Source of the DNA: an uncultured Coriobacteriaceae bacterium | GTDB taxonomy: Bacteria; Actinomycetota; Coriobacteriia; Coriobacteriales; Atopobiaceae | Direction of reading: 5' to 3' | NCBI GenBank assembly: GCA_902793195.1 | Contig: CADBCS010000004.1 | Location: forward strand, 38,417 to 102,416 | Length of the DNA: 64,000 bases | In this document: positions 28,777 to 36,136 of the stretch, in pieces | How the letters are laid out: every line of letters starts with the position of its first letter | How positions within the stretch are numbered: the first letter of the stretch is position 1 | Notes under the pieces: generated by a model | Seen by the model: only the letters and a program-made list of their open reading frames with translations | The model's database searches: none | Told to the model about the DNA's origin: nothing | Translations under genes and position numbers: made by a program

Positions 28777-29685
28777 CTACAAGAACGCCTCGATGCCCTC
28801 GTCGAGGTAGGTCTTCCGGTAATCCTCAAGGTCTTCGGGGTGCAGGTTCTGCGTGCCATGCATGGTGTAGGGCATGTCGAGCAACTCGTACTTGGCCTCG
28901 CCAAAGTTGTGGAAGGGAAGGAGCTGCACGCGAGTTCCGCCGGCGTCAAGAAGCCAGCGGGCCATGGCTCGGGCATCGTCCATGCTGTCGTTGAAGCCGG
29001 GAATCACCGGCGTGCGCGGCAGGACATCCGGGTGGTTTGCCAGCGCCCAACGGAGGTTCTCGAGCATGAGGTCGGCCCGAGCGTTGGCGTGGTCGCGGAG
29101 CTTGGCGGGATCGACGTGCTTAAGGTCGATGAGCATGTGGTCGAGCAGGCCTGCAATACGCTGGAACACCTGTGGCGCCACATGCGCCTCGGTCTCTATG
29201 CAGGTGTCGATGCCCTCGTCGCGCAGACGGATGAGCAGCTCCTCGCAAAAGTCGGGCCATGTGAGCGCCTCGCCACCACTGAGCGTAACGCCACCCCCGG
29301 AGTCCTCGTAGAAGGGCTGGTCCTGTAGGCAGACCTGTAGGACCTCTTCGACGGTCTTGCTTTCGCCGACGATGGAGAGCGCGCGTGCGGGGCAGGCTGC
29401 CACGGCCGCTCGAGCCTCGGCTGAGTCGCCGCTCAGACCGCGCACGTCCACGTGGCGCTTACCCGCGTGCTCGACGGCCTTGGCGCCGGGCGCGGCGGCC
29501 AGACAGGCACCGCAGCCCACGCAGGCGCTTTCCTTCCACTCGAGCTGCGGCGTACGAAGCTGGCTCTCGGGGTTGGAGCACCATGCGCAGCGCAGCGGGC
29601 ATCCCTTGAGGAAGACCACCGTGCGGATGCCTGGTCCGTCGTTGAGGCTGAACTTCTGTATGTTGAACACCGTGGCGCTCTGCAT
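28777..29685 (-). CDS. Glycyl-radical-enzyme activating protein (radical SAM)
   Basis: A 302-residue activase that uses S-adenosylmethionine and a 4Fe-4S cluster to install the glycyl radical on its partner. The radical-SAM CxxxCxxC is Cys29, Cys33, Cys36 (GCPLRCAWCS) and SGGE follows at 136-139. The inserted ferredoxin-like segment has CxxCxxC (55, 58, 61) and one later Cys98 (AACPARA). The usual fourth cysteine of the first set is replaced (CLAAAP), so it can hold at most one auxiliary cluster. The best partner is the glycyl radical enzyme at 31096, on the opposite strand 1.4 kb away. Both genes have related inverted units 56-62 nt before their start codons. Confidence 0.92.
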   Translation of the reverse strand: MQSATVFNIQKFSLNDGPGIRTVVFLKGCPLRCAWCSNPESQLRTPQLEWKESACVGCGACLAAAPGAKAVEHAGKRHVDVRGLSGDSAEARAAVAACPARALSIVGESKTVEEVLQVCLQDQPFYEDSGGGVTLSGGEALTWPDFCEELLIRLRDEGIDTCIETEAHVAPQVFQRIAGLLDHMLIDLKHVDPAKLRDHANARADLMLENLRWALANHPDVLPRTPVIPGFNDSMDDARAMARWLLDAGGTRVQLLPFHNFGEAKYELLDMPYTMHGTQNLHPEDLEDYRKTYLDEGIEAFL

Positions 29686-29741
29686 GTGTCGCCCTCCTCG
29701 CGCCCGCCGCCCTCGGCCCTCGCCGCCCTCGGCGCGCCGAA

Positions 29742-29853
29742 AAAGTGCGTAACTTTACTTTGTGCGATATTTGATTAGACTAGCGTTGCCGCAGGTAGAT
29801 GGGACGTAAAATCACTGAACCCCCTCTAAGCGTACTACAAAGTTACGCACTTT
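29742..29853 (+). repeat. Inverted-repeat-bounded unit, family ii, left copy (112 bp)
   Basis: Bounded by AAAGTGCGTAACTTT and its inverse AAAGTTACGCACTTT. The interior ATTTGAT ... GCAGGTAGA ... GACG matches the right copy when that is reverse-complemented. It lies 56 nt before the activase start codon and 40 nt before the DUF559 gene. Confidence 0.75.
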
Positions 29854-29893
29854 CGGCACAGGGGCGAGGCCGTAGCGCGGGAATGGAGCGAAG

Positions 29894-30913
29894 ATGGCGT
29901 ATGTGTTGGGTAGGGGGTCGGCGGTCGAGTGGCTTCGGCAAAACCGAAACGTGTCGTTGGTGCAGCATCCCTGGACGGTGCCCTATCCGTTGCTGGAGGG
30001 GAGCCGCACGCGGCTGGAGGCGGTGCTGCCGCACCTTGAGGGGCTCTCGGTACCCTACCAGCTCATCGTGTGGACGCGCGAGGACCGGCGCCGAACAGCG
30101 CTGGCCTGCAGCCACATGCTCGACTTACGCGACGGACACTACCCGGCCATTCACGTAACCGACGAGCTGTTCGTCTCGACACCTGAGTTCACCTTCCTGC
30201 AGATGGCAAGCGTGCTCGACGACGAGCACCTGCTCTTTTTGGGCCTCGAGCTGTGTGGACGCTATGGCATGCGCAACGGACGGGTGTTCATGAGAAGGCA
30301 GGCGTGCACGCGGCAGCAGCTGCTGGCGTTTGCCGAGTACGCCCGGCATGTGCACGGAAGAAAGCGCGCCTTGAAGGTGGCGCCAAACGTGCTTGAGGGG
30401 GCCGGGTCGCCCATGGAGGCGGCGCTGGCGCTCGTGTTGCACGCTCCGTGCGAGGAGGGCGGGCATGGTCTTGCGGCGCCGGAACTTAACCGTTCGCTTT
30501 CGGTCGTGGGGGCTGCCCGTCGCCTCTGGCCGGATGACCACATCACGCCGGACTTGCTGTGGGAAGACGCAAAGCTCGCGATCGAGTACGACAGCGATGA
30601 GCACCATACGGCCGGGCAGCGCATCGCAAACGACGCGCGTCGGCGAGACGTGCTCGTTGAGCTGGGATATCGCGTGGTTACGGTAACGACCGAGCACATG
30701 AGAAGCACCCGGGAGGTCGAGCGCATCGCGGGAATCGTGGCGCGTGCGGTCGGCGCGGACCTCGCGCCGCAGGACGAGGAGGCGCGAAAGGCGCGGGCGA
30801 GCCTCCTGGAGCGCATGCGTCGGATGGCGACCCATCCCGAGGAGCTGACGGCCCTGCCTCAGGCGCGGGATTCTCGCTCGTGGCGTCCACGACGCCCACC
30901 CGCGCGCCCGTAA
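29894..30913 (+). CDS. DUF559 / Vsr-fold endonuclease-like protein
   Basis: A 339-residue protein. The C-terminal part contains LLWEDAKLAIEYDSDEHH, followed by RRRDVLVELGYRVVTVT (residues about 218-260), the PD-(D/E)xK-type pattern of DUF559 / very-short-patch-repair-like nucleases. The first 190 residues are a separate helical/beta region with PYQLIVWT and HVTDELFVSTPEFTFLQMA, seen in AbiEi-like and related coriobacterial proteins. The active-site Asp/Glu residues look present, but activity is unproven. The gene is flanked on both sides by inverted units of family ii, which makes it look like a cassette between the activase and glycyl radical enzyme genes. Arginine-rich tail. Confidence 0.7.
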   Translation: MAYVLGRGSAVEWLRQNRNVSLVQHPWTVPYPLLEGSRTRLEAVLPHLEGLSVPYQLIVWTREDRRRTALACSHMLDLRDGHYPAIHVTDELFVSTPEFTFLQMASVLDDEHLLFLGLELCGRYGMRNGRVFMRRQACTRQQLLAFAEYARHVHGRKRALKVAPNVLEGAGSPMEAALALVLHAPCEEGGHGLAAPELNRSLSVVGAARRLWPDDHITPDLLWEDAKLAIEYDSDEHHTAGQRIANDARRRDVLVELGYRVVTVTTEHMRSTREVERIAGIVARAVGADLAPQDEEARKARASLLERMRRMATHPEELTALPQARDSRSWRPRRPPARP

Positions 30914-30918
30914 GTGCG

Positions 30919-31028
30919 AAAGTGCGTAACTTTTGAGAAGGGTTTCTCGCGCCTGTGAAGAGCGCGTCGCTTCTACCTGCGCAAACGTGATTGCATCAAA
31001 TAGTCAATGGAAAATAGTTACGCACTTT
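30919..31028 (-). repeat. Inverted-repeat-bounded unit, family ii, right copy (110 bp)
   Basis: Bounded by the same 15-bp motif (AAAGTGCGTAACTTT, then ATAGTTACGCACTTT) and inverted relative to the left copy. It lies six bases after the DUF559 stop and about 67 nt before the glycyl radical enzyme start. A TATAAT at 31065-31070 sits between it and the ATG. Confidence 0.75.
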
Positions 31029-31095
31029 CGGCAGGGCATATGCTAGGATATTTACGAACGAAAGTATAATTTCTTTGGTAAGGAAGAAGAATCCC

Positions 31096-33513
31096 ATGGA
31101 GAACCCCAAGCACTTTGGCACCCTCACCAAGCGCATGCAGGACTTCCGCGAGGAGGTGCTGGACGAGAGACCCTTCGTGGATGCCGAGCGCGCCATTTTG
31201 TGCACGGAGTCCTACCGACAGACGATCGACCAGCCGCCCGTGATGCGCCGCGCCCTGTCCTTTGCCCACATCCTCGACAACATGACAATCTACATTGAGG
31301 ACAAGACCCTCATCGCCGGCAATCAGGCCACCAAGAACGGCAACGCGCCCGTGTTTCCCGAGTACACGCTTGGCTTCGTGCTCGACGAGCTCGACAAGTT
31401 CGAGAAACGCGACGGCGACGTGTTCTACATGACCGAGGAGGACAAGCAGGCCATCCGCGACATCGCGCCCTTCTGGGAGGGCAACACCCTGCGCGAGCAC
31501 GGTCTGGCAATGCTGCCCGACGCAGTGGCCCCCTTTATGGAGACCGGCGTCTTTGGCATGGAAGGCAAGCTCAACGCAGGTGACGCCCACCTCGCCATCA
31601 ACCACGCCCGCCTGCTCGCCGAGGGCCTTGCCGGCTACGAGGCGCGCACCCGCGCCGCCAAGGACAACCTCGACCTGGCCGACCCCGAGGCCGTAAACAA
31701 GCACGCTTTCTACAAGGCCGTGCTCATCGTGATCGACGCCGTGCGCCGCTGGGCCGGCCGCTATGCCGAGCTGGCCACAAGCCAGGCCGCCGCGTGCGAC
31801 GACCCCGCGCGCAAGGCCGAGCTCGAGCGCATCGCCGCCGCCTGCGCGCGCGTGCCCTACGAGCCAGCGCAGACCTTCTTCGAGGCCGTCCAGGCCGTAT
31901 GGTTTTCTCAGGTACTGCTGCAGATCGAGTCCAACGGCCATTCCTTGAGCTTTGGCCGCTTCGACCAGTACATGCATCCGTACTACAAGGCCGACCTCGA
32001 GGCGGGGCGCATCACCGAGGACGAGGCGACGGAGCTTCTTGCCAATCTCTGGATCAAGACGCTCACCGTGCAGAAGATCCGCAGCCAGGCGCACACGTAC
32101 TCCAGCGCAGGCAGCCCCATGTACCAAAACGTCACCATTGGCGGCCAGACGCCCGACACGCACGAGGATGCCGTCAACCCCATGAGCTGGCTCGTGCTGC
32201 GCTCCGTGGCCCAGACCCGCCTCACCCAGCCCAACCTCACCGTGCGCTACCACGCGGGACTCGACCCAGCCTTCTTTGCCGAGTGCATTGAGGTCATGCG
32301 CCTGGGCTTTGGCATGCCCGCGCTCAATAACGACGAGATCATCATCCCCAGCTTTATCGCCTGGGGCGTCTCGGAGTACGACGCCTACAACTACTCGGCC
32401 ATCGGCTGCGTGGAGACGGCCGTACCAGGTCGCTGGGGCTACCGCTGCACGGGCATGAGCTACATCAACTTCCCGCGCCTGCTCCTGTGCGCCATGAACG
32501 GCGGCGTGGACCTCACCTCCGGCAAGCGCTTCGTGCAAGGCCACGGCACCTTCCTCGAGTGGGAGACCTTTAACGAGCTCATGGATGCCTGGGAGGCCAG
32601 CCTGCGTGAGATGACCAAGTGGTCTGCCGTGGTGGAGAACGCCATCGACAAGGCCTCCGAGCGCGAGGTGCCCGACGTGCTGTGCTCCGCCCTCACCGAC
32701 GACTGCATCGCCCGCGGCAAGACCATCAAGGAGGGCGGCGCCGTATACGACTTCATCAGCGGACTGCAGGTGGGCATCGCAAACATGGCCGACTCCCTCG
32801 CCGCCATCAAGAAGCTCGTCTACGAGGAGGGTCGCATCTCGCGCCAGCAGCTGTGGGACGCGCTGACCAGCGACTTTGCTGGCGAGGAGGGCGCCCGCAT
32901 CCAGCAGATGCTCGTCAACGACGCCCCCAAGTACGGCAACGACGACGACTACGTGGACGACCTGGCCGTGGAGTGCTACGCGCCCTACATTGACGAGGTG
33001 GCCAAGTACCCCAACACGCGCTACGGACGCGGCCCCATTGGCGGCATCCGCTACGCCGGCACGAGCTCGATTTCCGCCAACGTGGGCCAGGGCATGGGCA
33101 CCATGGCCACCCCCGACGGACGCCACGCACACGAGCCGCTGGCCGAGGGCTGCAGCCCCGCGCACAATGCCGACAAGCAGGGTCCCACGGCCGTGTTCAA
33201 GACCGTCTCGAAGCTGCCCACCGACAAGATCACCGGCGGCGTGCTGCTCAACCAGAAGGTAACGCCGGCGATGCTGGCCAACGAGCAGAACAAGGTCAAG
33301 CTGCAGATGATGCTGCGCACGTTCTTCAACCGGCTGCACGGGTACCATGTGCAATACAACGTGGTGGATCGCGCCACGCTGCTCGACGCGCAAGCCCACC
33401 CCGATCGCCATAGGGACCTCATTGTGCGCGTGGCCGGCTACAGCGCGTTCTTCAACGTGCTCTCCAAGGCAACGCAAGATGATATTATCGATCGCACTGA
33501 GCAGGTACTTTAG
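31096..33513 (+). CDS. Glycyl radical enzyme of the PflD/YbiW type
   Basis: An 805-residue glycyl radical enzyme, a normal length for the family. The catalytic thiyl cysteine is Cys438 in SAIGCVET, with the general-base glutamate two residues on (GCVE). The radical glycine is Gly781 in RVAGYSAFF. GCVE excludes pyruvate formate-lyase, which has adjacent cysteines, and puts it among C-O or C-N eliminating members. The aldolase gene downstream matches the E. coli ybiW-fsaA and pflD-fsaB neighbourhoods. Published work on those enzymes reports ring-opening of 1,5-anhydroglucitol-6-P or 1,5-anhydromannitol-6-P to 1-deoxyfructose-6-P. Glycerol or propanediol dehydratase activity is a weaker alternative. 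The ATG at 31096 follows AAGGAAG; no cobalamin is needed. Confidence 0.9.
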   Translation: MENPKHFGTLTKRMQDFREEVLDERPFVDAERAILCTESYRQTIDQPPVMRRALSFAHILDNMTIYIEDKTLIAGNQATKNGNAPVFPEYTLGFVLDELDKFEKRDGDVFYMTEEDKQAIRDIAPFWEGNTLREHGLAMLPDAVAPFMETGVFGMEGKLNAGDAHLAINHARLLAEGLAGYEARTRAAKDNLDLADPEAVNKHAFYKAVLIVIDAVRRWAGRYAELATSQAAACDDPARKAELERIAAACARVPYEPAQTFFEAVQAVWFSQVLLQIESNGHSLSFGRFDQYMHPYYKADLEAGRITEDEATELLANLWIKTLTVQKIRSQAHTYSSAGSPMYQNVTIGGQTPDTHEDAVNPMSWLVLRSVAQTRLTQPNLTVRYHAGLDPAFFAECIEVMRLGFGMPALNNDEIIIPSFIAWGVSEYDAYNYSAIGCVETAVPGRWGYRCTGMSYINFPRLLLCAMNGGVDLTSGKRFVQGHGTFLEWETFNELMDAWEASLREMTKWSAVVENAIDKASEREVPDVLCSALTDDCIARGKTIKEGGAVYDFISGLQVGIANMADSLAAIKKLVYEEGRISRQQLWDALTSDFAGEEGARIQQMLVNDAPKYGNDDDYVDDLAVECYAPYIDEVAKYPNTRYGRGPIGGIRYAGTSSISANVGQGMGTMATPDGRHAHEPLAEGCSPAHNADKQGPTAVFKTVSKLPTDKITGGVLLNQKVTPAMLANEQNKVKLQMMLRTFFNRLHGYHVQYNVVDRATLLDAQAHPDRHRDLIVRVAGYSAFFNVLSKATQDDIIDRTEQVL

Positions 33514-33516
33514 GGG

Positions 33517-33785
33517 GTGGACGGCGTGTTTCTCCGTGCTCAAACAGCTCGCTGCGCGAGAACTGCGCGCGGAGAAACACGACCGTCCACCTCACCGAAG
33601 AACGCGGCCGACCATGCTCAGGGCATTCCACAACGGAGGAAATGTGTGCGCTTCGCGCGCTTGGCAAAGGGGGGTGCGCGCGGAGAAACACGACCGTCCA
33701 CCTCACTGAAGAACGCGGCCGGCCATGCTCAGGCATTCCACCTCGGAGGAAATGTGTGCGCGCTTCGCGCGCGTTTGGAAAGAAG
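33517..33785 (+). repeat. Tandem 111-bp repeat with an inverted copy, between the glycyl radical enzyme and aldolase genes
   Basis: CGGAGAAACACGACCGTCCAC occurs at 33570 and 33681, 111 bp apart, with the surrounding unit repeated (33564-33674 and 33675-33785). A nearly perfect inverse copy lies at 33517-33536, so 33517-33590 can form a long hairpin. Each unit ends with a GCGC-TTCG-GCGC tetraloop hairpin, the second just before the aldolase ribosome-binding site. Confidence 0.85.
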
Positions 33786-33794
33786 GGAAAGACA

Positions 33795-34460
33795 ATGGAG
33801 TTCTTTATTGACAGCGCCGACATCGAGGCGATTCGCGAGCTTTGCGACTATCTGCCCATCGATGGGGTAACCACCAACCCCACCATCATCACCAAGAGCG
33901 GCAAGCAGCCCGAGCAGGTGTTCGCCGAGCTGGCAGAGGTGCTCACCGAGGATCAGAAGATCATCGCGCAGGTAGTGAGCCTCGACTACGAGGGCATTCT
34001 GACCGAGGCCGAGCGCATCGCGCAGGTTCGCGGCGGCAAGAACATCGTGGTAAAGATTCCTGTTACCCGCGAGGGCCTGCGTGCCATCCCGGCCGTAAAA
34101 GCCAAGGGCATCTGCGTGCTCGCCACCGGCATCTACTCGGCGACCCAAGCCTTCTGGGCGGCCAAGGCCGGCGCCGACTACCTGGCGCCCTACGTCAACC
34201 GCATGTGCAACTACGGTGACGGCGTGGGCCAGGTGATCGAGCTTGTGGAGACGCTTGCCGTGTACGGCATGGACGCCAAGGTGTGCGCCGCGAGCTTTAA
34301 GAACGTGGACCAGGTGCACCAGCTGCTGGCCGCAGGCGTGCCCGCCATCACCGTGGCGCCCGACGTCATCCGCGCCATGGTCGCGCATCCCGGCACCGCC
34401 ATCGCCATGGAGGAGTTCACCACCAACTGGAGCAAGGCCTACGGACGAACCACGCTATAG
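33795..34460 (+). CDS. Fructose-6-phosphate-aldolase-like enzyme (FSA/TalC type)
   Basis: A 222-residue class I aldolase of the small transaldolase subfamily (E. coli FsaA/FsaB are about 220). The N-terminal FFIDSAD, then GVTTNPTII, and the Schiff-base lysine in NIVVKIPVT (Lys87) are all present, followed by LATGIYSATQAFWAAKAGADYLAPYVNR. In E. coli the homologues cleave fructose-6-P or 1-deoxyfructose-6-P to glyceraldehyde-3-P plus dihydroxyacetone or hydroxyacetone. Its position after the glycyl radical enzyme favours the second reaction here (inference). GAAAGAAGGGAAAG precedes the ATG at 33795. The 281-bp gap to the upstream gene is filled with repeats. Confidence 0.9.
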   Translation: MEFFIDSADIEAIRELCDYLPIDGVTTNPTIITKSGKQPEQVFAELAEVLTEDQKIIAQVVSLDYEGILTEAERIAQVRGGKNIVVKIPVTREGLRAIPAVKAKGICVLATGIYSATQAFWAAKAGADYLAPYVNRMCNYGDGVGQVIELVETLAVYGMDAKVCAASFKNVDQVHQLLAAGVPAITVAPDVIRAMVAHPGTAIAMEEFTTNWSKAYGRTTL

Positions 34461-34468
34461 CAGCCTGC

Positions 34469-34493
34469 CACGTTGGGGATACACCCCAACGTG
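34469..34493 (+). terminator. Hairpin after the aldolase gene
   Basis: CACGTTGGGG / CCCCAACGTG, a 10-bp stem with a short loop starting 8 nt after the stop codon. There is no T-tract directly after it. Confidence 0.5.
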
Positions 34494-34507
34494 CATCCGT
34501 AGGCACG

Positions 34508-34597
34508 TACGATTTTGTGACAAGCTAGATCACTGCCGCGTACGATATAGCGCAAATATCGTACGCGGCAGTGACCCATTTTTACCACGAATCGTAC
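34508..34597 (+). terminator. 19-bp hairpin within a mirrored element, T-run on the plus side
   Basis: The core is a perfect 19-bp stem, TCACTGCCGCGTACGATAT / inverse, at 34530-34548 and 34556-34574, with a 7-nt loop, followed by CCCATTTTT. Outer GTACGAT (34508) and ATCGTAC (to 34597) extend the symmetry to about 90 bp. It lies between the aldolase gene and the convergent Nif11-leader peptide gene. Confidence 0.7.
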
Positions 34598-34630
34598 ATG
34601 GTGCCCCATGGCGCTCGATGGGACTCCTTG

Positions 34631-34837
34631 CTATCTCGTCCTGCCGTAACAACCCGCATCGGCGTCGCAGTAATAGGGCGAGTTGCACGAACTCCACACG
34701 CCACCACCGGCCACGCCTTCCAGCTCCTCTTCGGAAAGCTGGTATCCCTCGCTCCGCGCAAACTCGAGCAGTTCCTCGGGGGTCGTGCAATCCTTCGCCC
34801 TTTGCATCTGCTCCTCAGACAGTTCGTTAAAATCCAT
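34631..34837 (-). CDS. Nif11-leader RiPP precursor peptide
   Basis: A 68-residue peptide with a Nif11-like leader: CTTPEELLEFARSEGYQ, then LSEEELEGVAGG, the usual leader end with a double-glycine cleavage site at residues 44-45. The remaining core of about 23 residues starts GVWSSCNSPYYC and has cysteines at 51, 57 and 63, an exact six-residue spacing, plus several Tyr and Ser. This is the architecture of a ribosomally made, post-translationally modified peptide that is exported with leader removal. GAGGAGGGGGC precedes the ATG. No LanM, cyclodehydratase, radical-SAM maturase or C39-peptidase ABC exporter is adjacent; the only close partner is the divergent HipA-like kinase. Modification and export genes may lie elsewhere. 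Confidence 0.8.
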   Translation of the reverse strand: MDFNELSEEQMQRAKDCTTPEELLEFARSEGYQLSEEELEGVAGGGVWSSCNSPYYCDADAGCYGRTR

Positions 34838-34948
34838 GGGATGCCCCCTCCTCGCTTATTGCCCATTACGCATATACCTATAGTATGTTCTACAAGACGC
34901 CTCATCTCAACATGCGTCTACACAAATACATGCGAGGGATGCCAATCC
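34838..34948. promoter_or_regulatory. Divergent promoter region of the peptide and kinase genes
   Basis: A 111-bp AT-rich gap with ATATACCTATAGTATGT at its centre, suitable for back-to-back -10 regions. It separates the peptide gene (minus) from the kinase gene (plus). Confidence 0.4.
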
Positions 34949-36136
34949 ATGCGCTACACGCTTATGAACCAAGGACGCGAGGTGCTTGACTTCGCGATGG
35001 ATGCCAACTCCGGGCTTCCCACAGACATACGACCCCGTGAGGGTATGGGGTGGGCGCCCATGCAGTTTCCCACGGACGGGCAAGACCTCGTGCCGTCACT
35101 CGACCGATTCCTGCGGCAACGTGCCATCTGCGTCGATCGAGAGGACCTTGCGAGCATCATGCGCGCGTGTGGAACCCGGCGCGCCGTTGACCTGGCGCTC
35201 CAGTCGGGTGGCTTCTCGCTCTCGGACCAATACTGGTACAGGCGTGAGGGCACCGACCAAACGTGGGAGGGATCGAACTTCTTTGACAACGAGTGGGACC
35301 CCTCGTTTGGCGAGGCCATACTCAAAAAGGACTACGACGCCCTCGCCCACGCGTCGGCACGCACCCCCGACACCACCCTTGGCGGCTTTTGTCGCAAGGC
35401 CTGGATCCAAACCGAGCGGGGCCCTCGGCTCCACAAGGCTACGTGCGCCGACGATGCGAACATCCTTTGCGAGGCCTTGGTCTCTCGCATGCTCGACCGT
35501 CTTGTTGGAATGCGCGGCCACGTCCCCTACCAGCCCGCGACGTTTTGTGGGGAGCTCTACTCCACCTCCCCCGTCATGCTGGGCAAAGACGAGGAGCTGG
35601 TGCGAGGCATCGAGCTTTTGGGCAGGGAGGGCGTGGCCCTCGAACGGCTCGACGCGGCAACGGGCATGCGCAACTTCGATGAGCTTATGGGTATCTATCT
35701 GCGCGCGCTTCAAAAGCACGGCGTGCCCGAACCCCGGCAGGCCGTGGCCAAAGTGTTCGTTACCGCAACGCTCACGCTCGACTTCGACACACATCCCTCC
35801 AACTTTGGCTTTATCCGCAACCTCAAGACGCTCGAGCTGCGTGAGGCGCCGCTCTTCGACCACGGACGTGGATTCACCTACATGAGAGACAAGTTCGCGC
35901 TCATCAAGAGGGAACCTAGGGTCGCCGAGCTTTTGCTCGGACTCCATTTTTGCCGGCTCGACCCCGCGTGGGACTACTCGTGGTACGACCCACATGCGCT
36001 CGACGACTTTGAGGACGAGATTCTGGAGACGCTATCTGCCATCGACGCGCTGCCCAAGGGGTATGCGGAGCTGATGGTCGCCCTGTTCAAAAAGCAGCGC
36101 AGCTACGTGAATCGCATCGCGGAGCGCTCGCGCTAG
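34949..36136 (+). CDS. HipA/CtkA-like protein kinase-fold protein
   Basis: A 395-residue protein with a HipA-fold kinase core. The catalytic loop reads DFDTHPSNFGFIRN (about residues 276-289), with the D-x-H-x-x-NFG arrangement of HipA-type kinases, and DHGRGF (about 303) supplies the metal-binding aspartate. An ATP-binding KATCADDANILCEALVSRML segment lies near 165-185. There is no HipB antitoxin gene next to it and no DNA-binding domain, unlike hipBA operons. HipA relatives phosphorylate Ser/Thr on proteins. It is divergent from the Nif11-leader peptide gene; whether it acts on the peptide is unknown. The start at 34949 follows GCGAGGGATG. Confidence 0.75.
   Translation: MRYTLMNQGREVLDFAMDANSGLPTDIRPREGMGWAPMQFPTDGQDLVPSLDRFLRQRAICVDREDLASIMRACGTRRAVDLALQSGGFSLSDQYWYRREGTDQTWEGSNFFDNEWDPSFGEAILKKDYDALAHASARTPDTTLGGFCRKAWIQTERGPRLHKATCADDANILCEALVSRMLDRLVGMRGHVPYQPATFCGELYSTSPVMLGKDEELVRGIELLGREGVALERLDAATGMRNFDELMGIYLRALQKHGVPEPRQAVAKVFVTATLTLDFDTHPSNFGFIRNLKTLELREAPLFDHGRGFTYMRDKFALIKREPRVAELLLGLHFCRLDPAWDYSWYDPHALDDFEDEILETLSAIDALPKGYAELMVALFKKQRSYVNRIAERSR

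Noticed and set aside
31018-33543. 841-codon minus-strand frame over the glycyl radical enzyme gene
   Set aside because: Mirror of a real enzyme with intact active-site motifs; the antisense product is low-complexity His/Gly/Val sequence.
33642-33794. N-terminal extension of the aldolase from an upstream start at 33642
   Set aside because: The extra 51 residues are encoded by the intergenic tandem repeat and are basic low-complexity sequence; the ATG at 33795 has a good ribosome-binding site and matches the family length.
34949-36136. HipBA toxin-antitoxin system
   Set aside because: No HipB-like helix-turn-helix gene is adjacent; the kinase resembles stand-alone HipA/CtkA-fold proteins.
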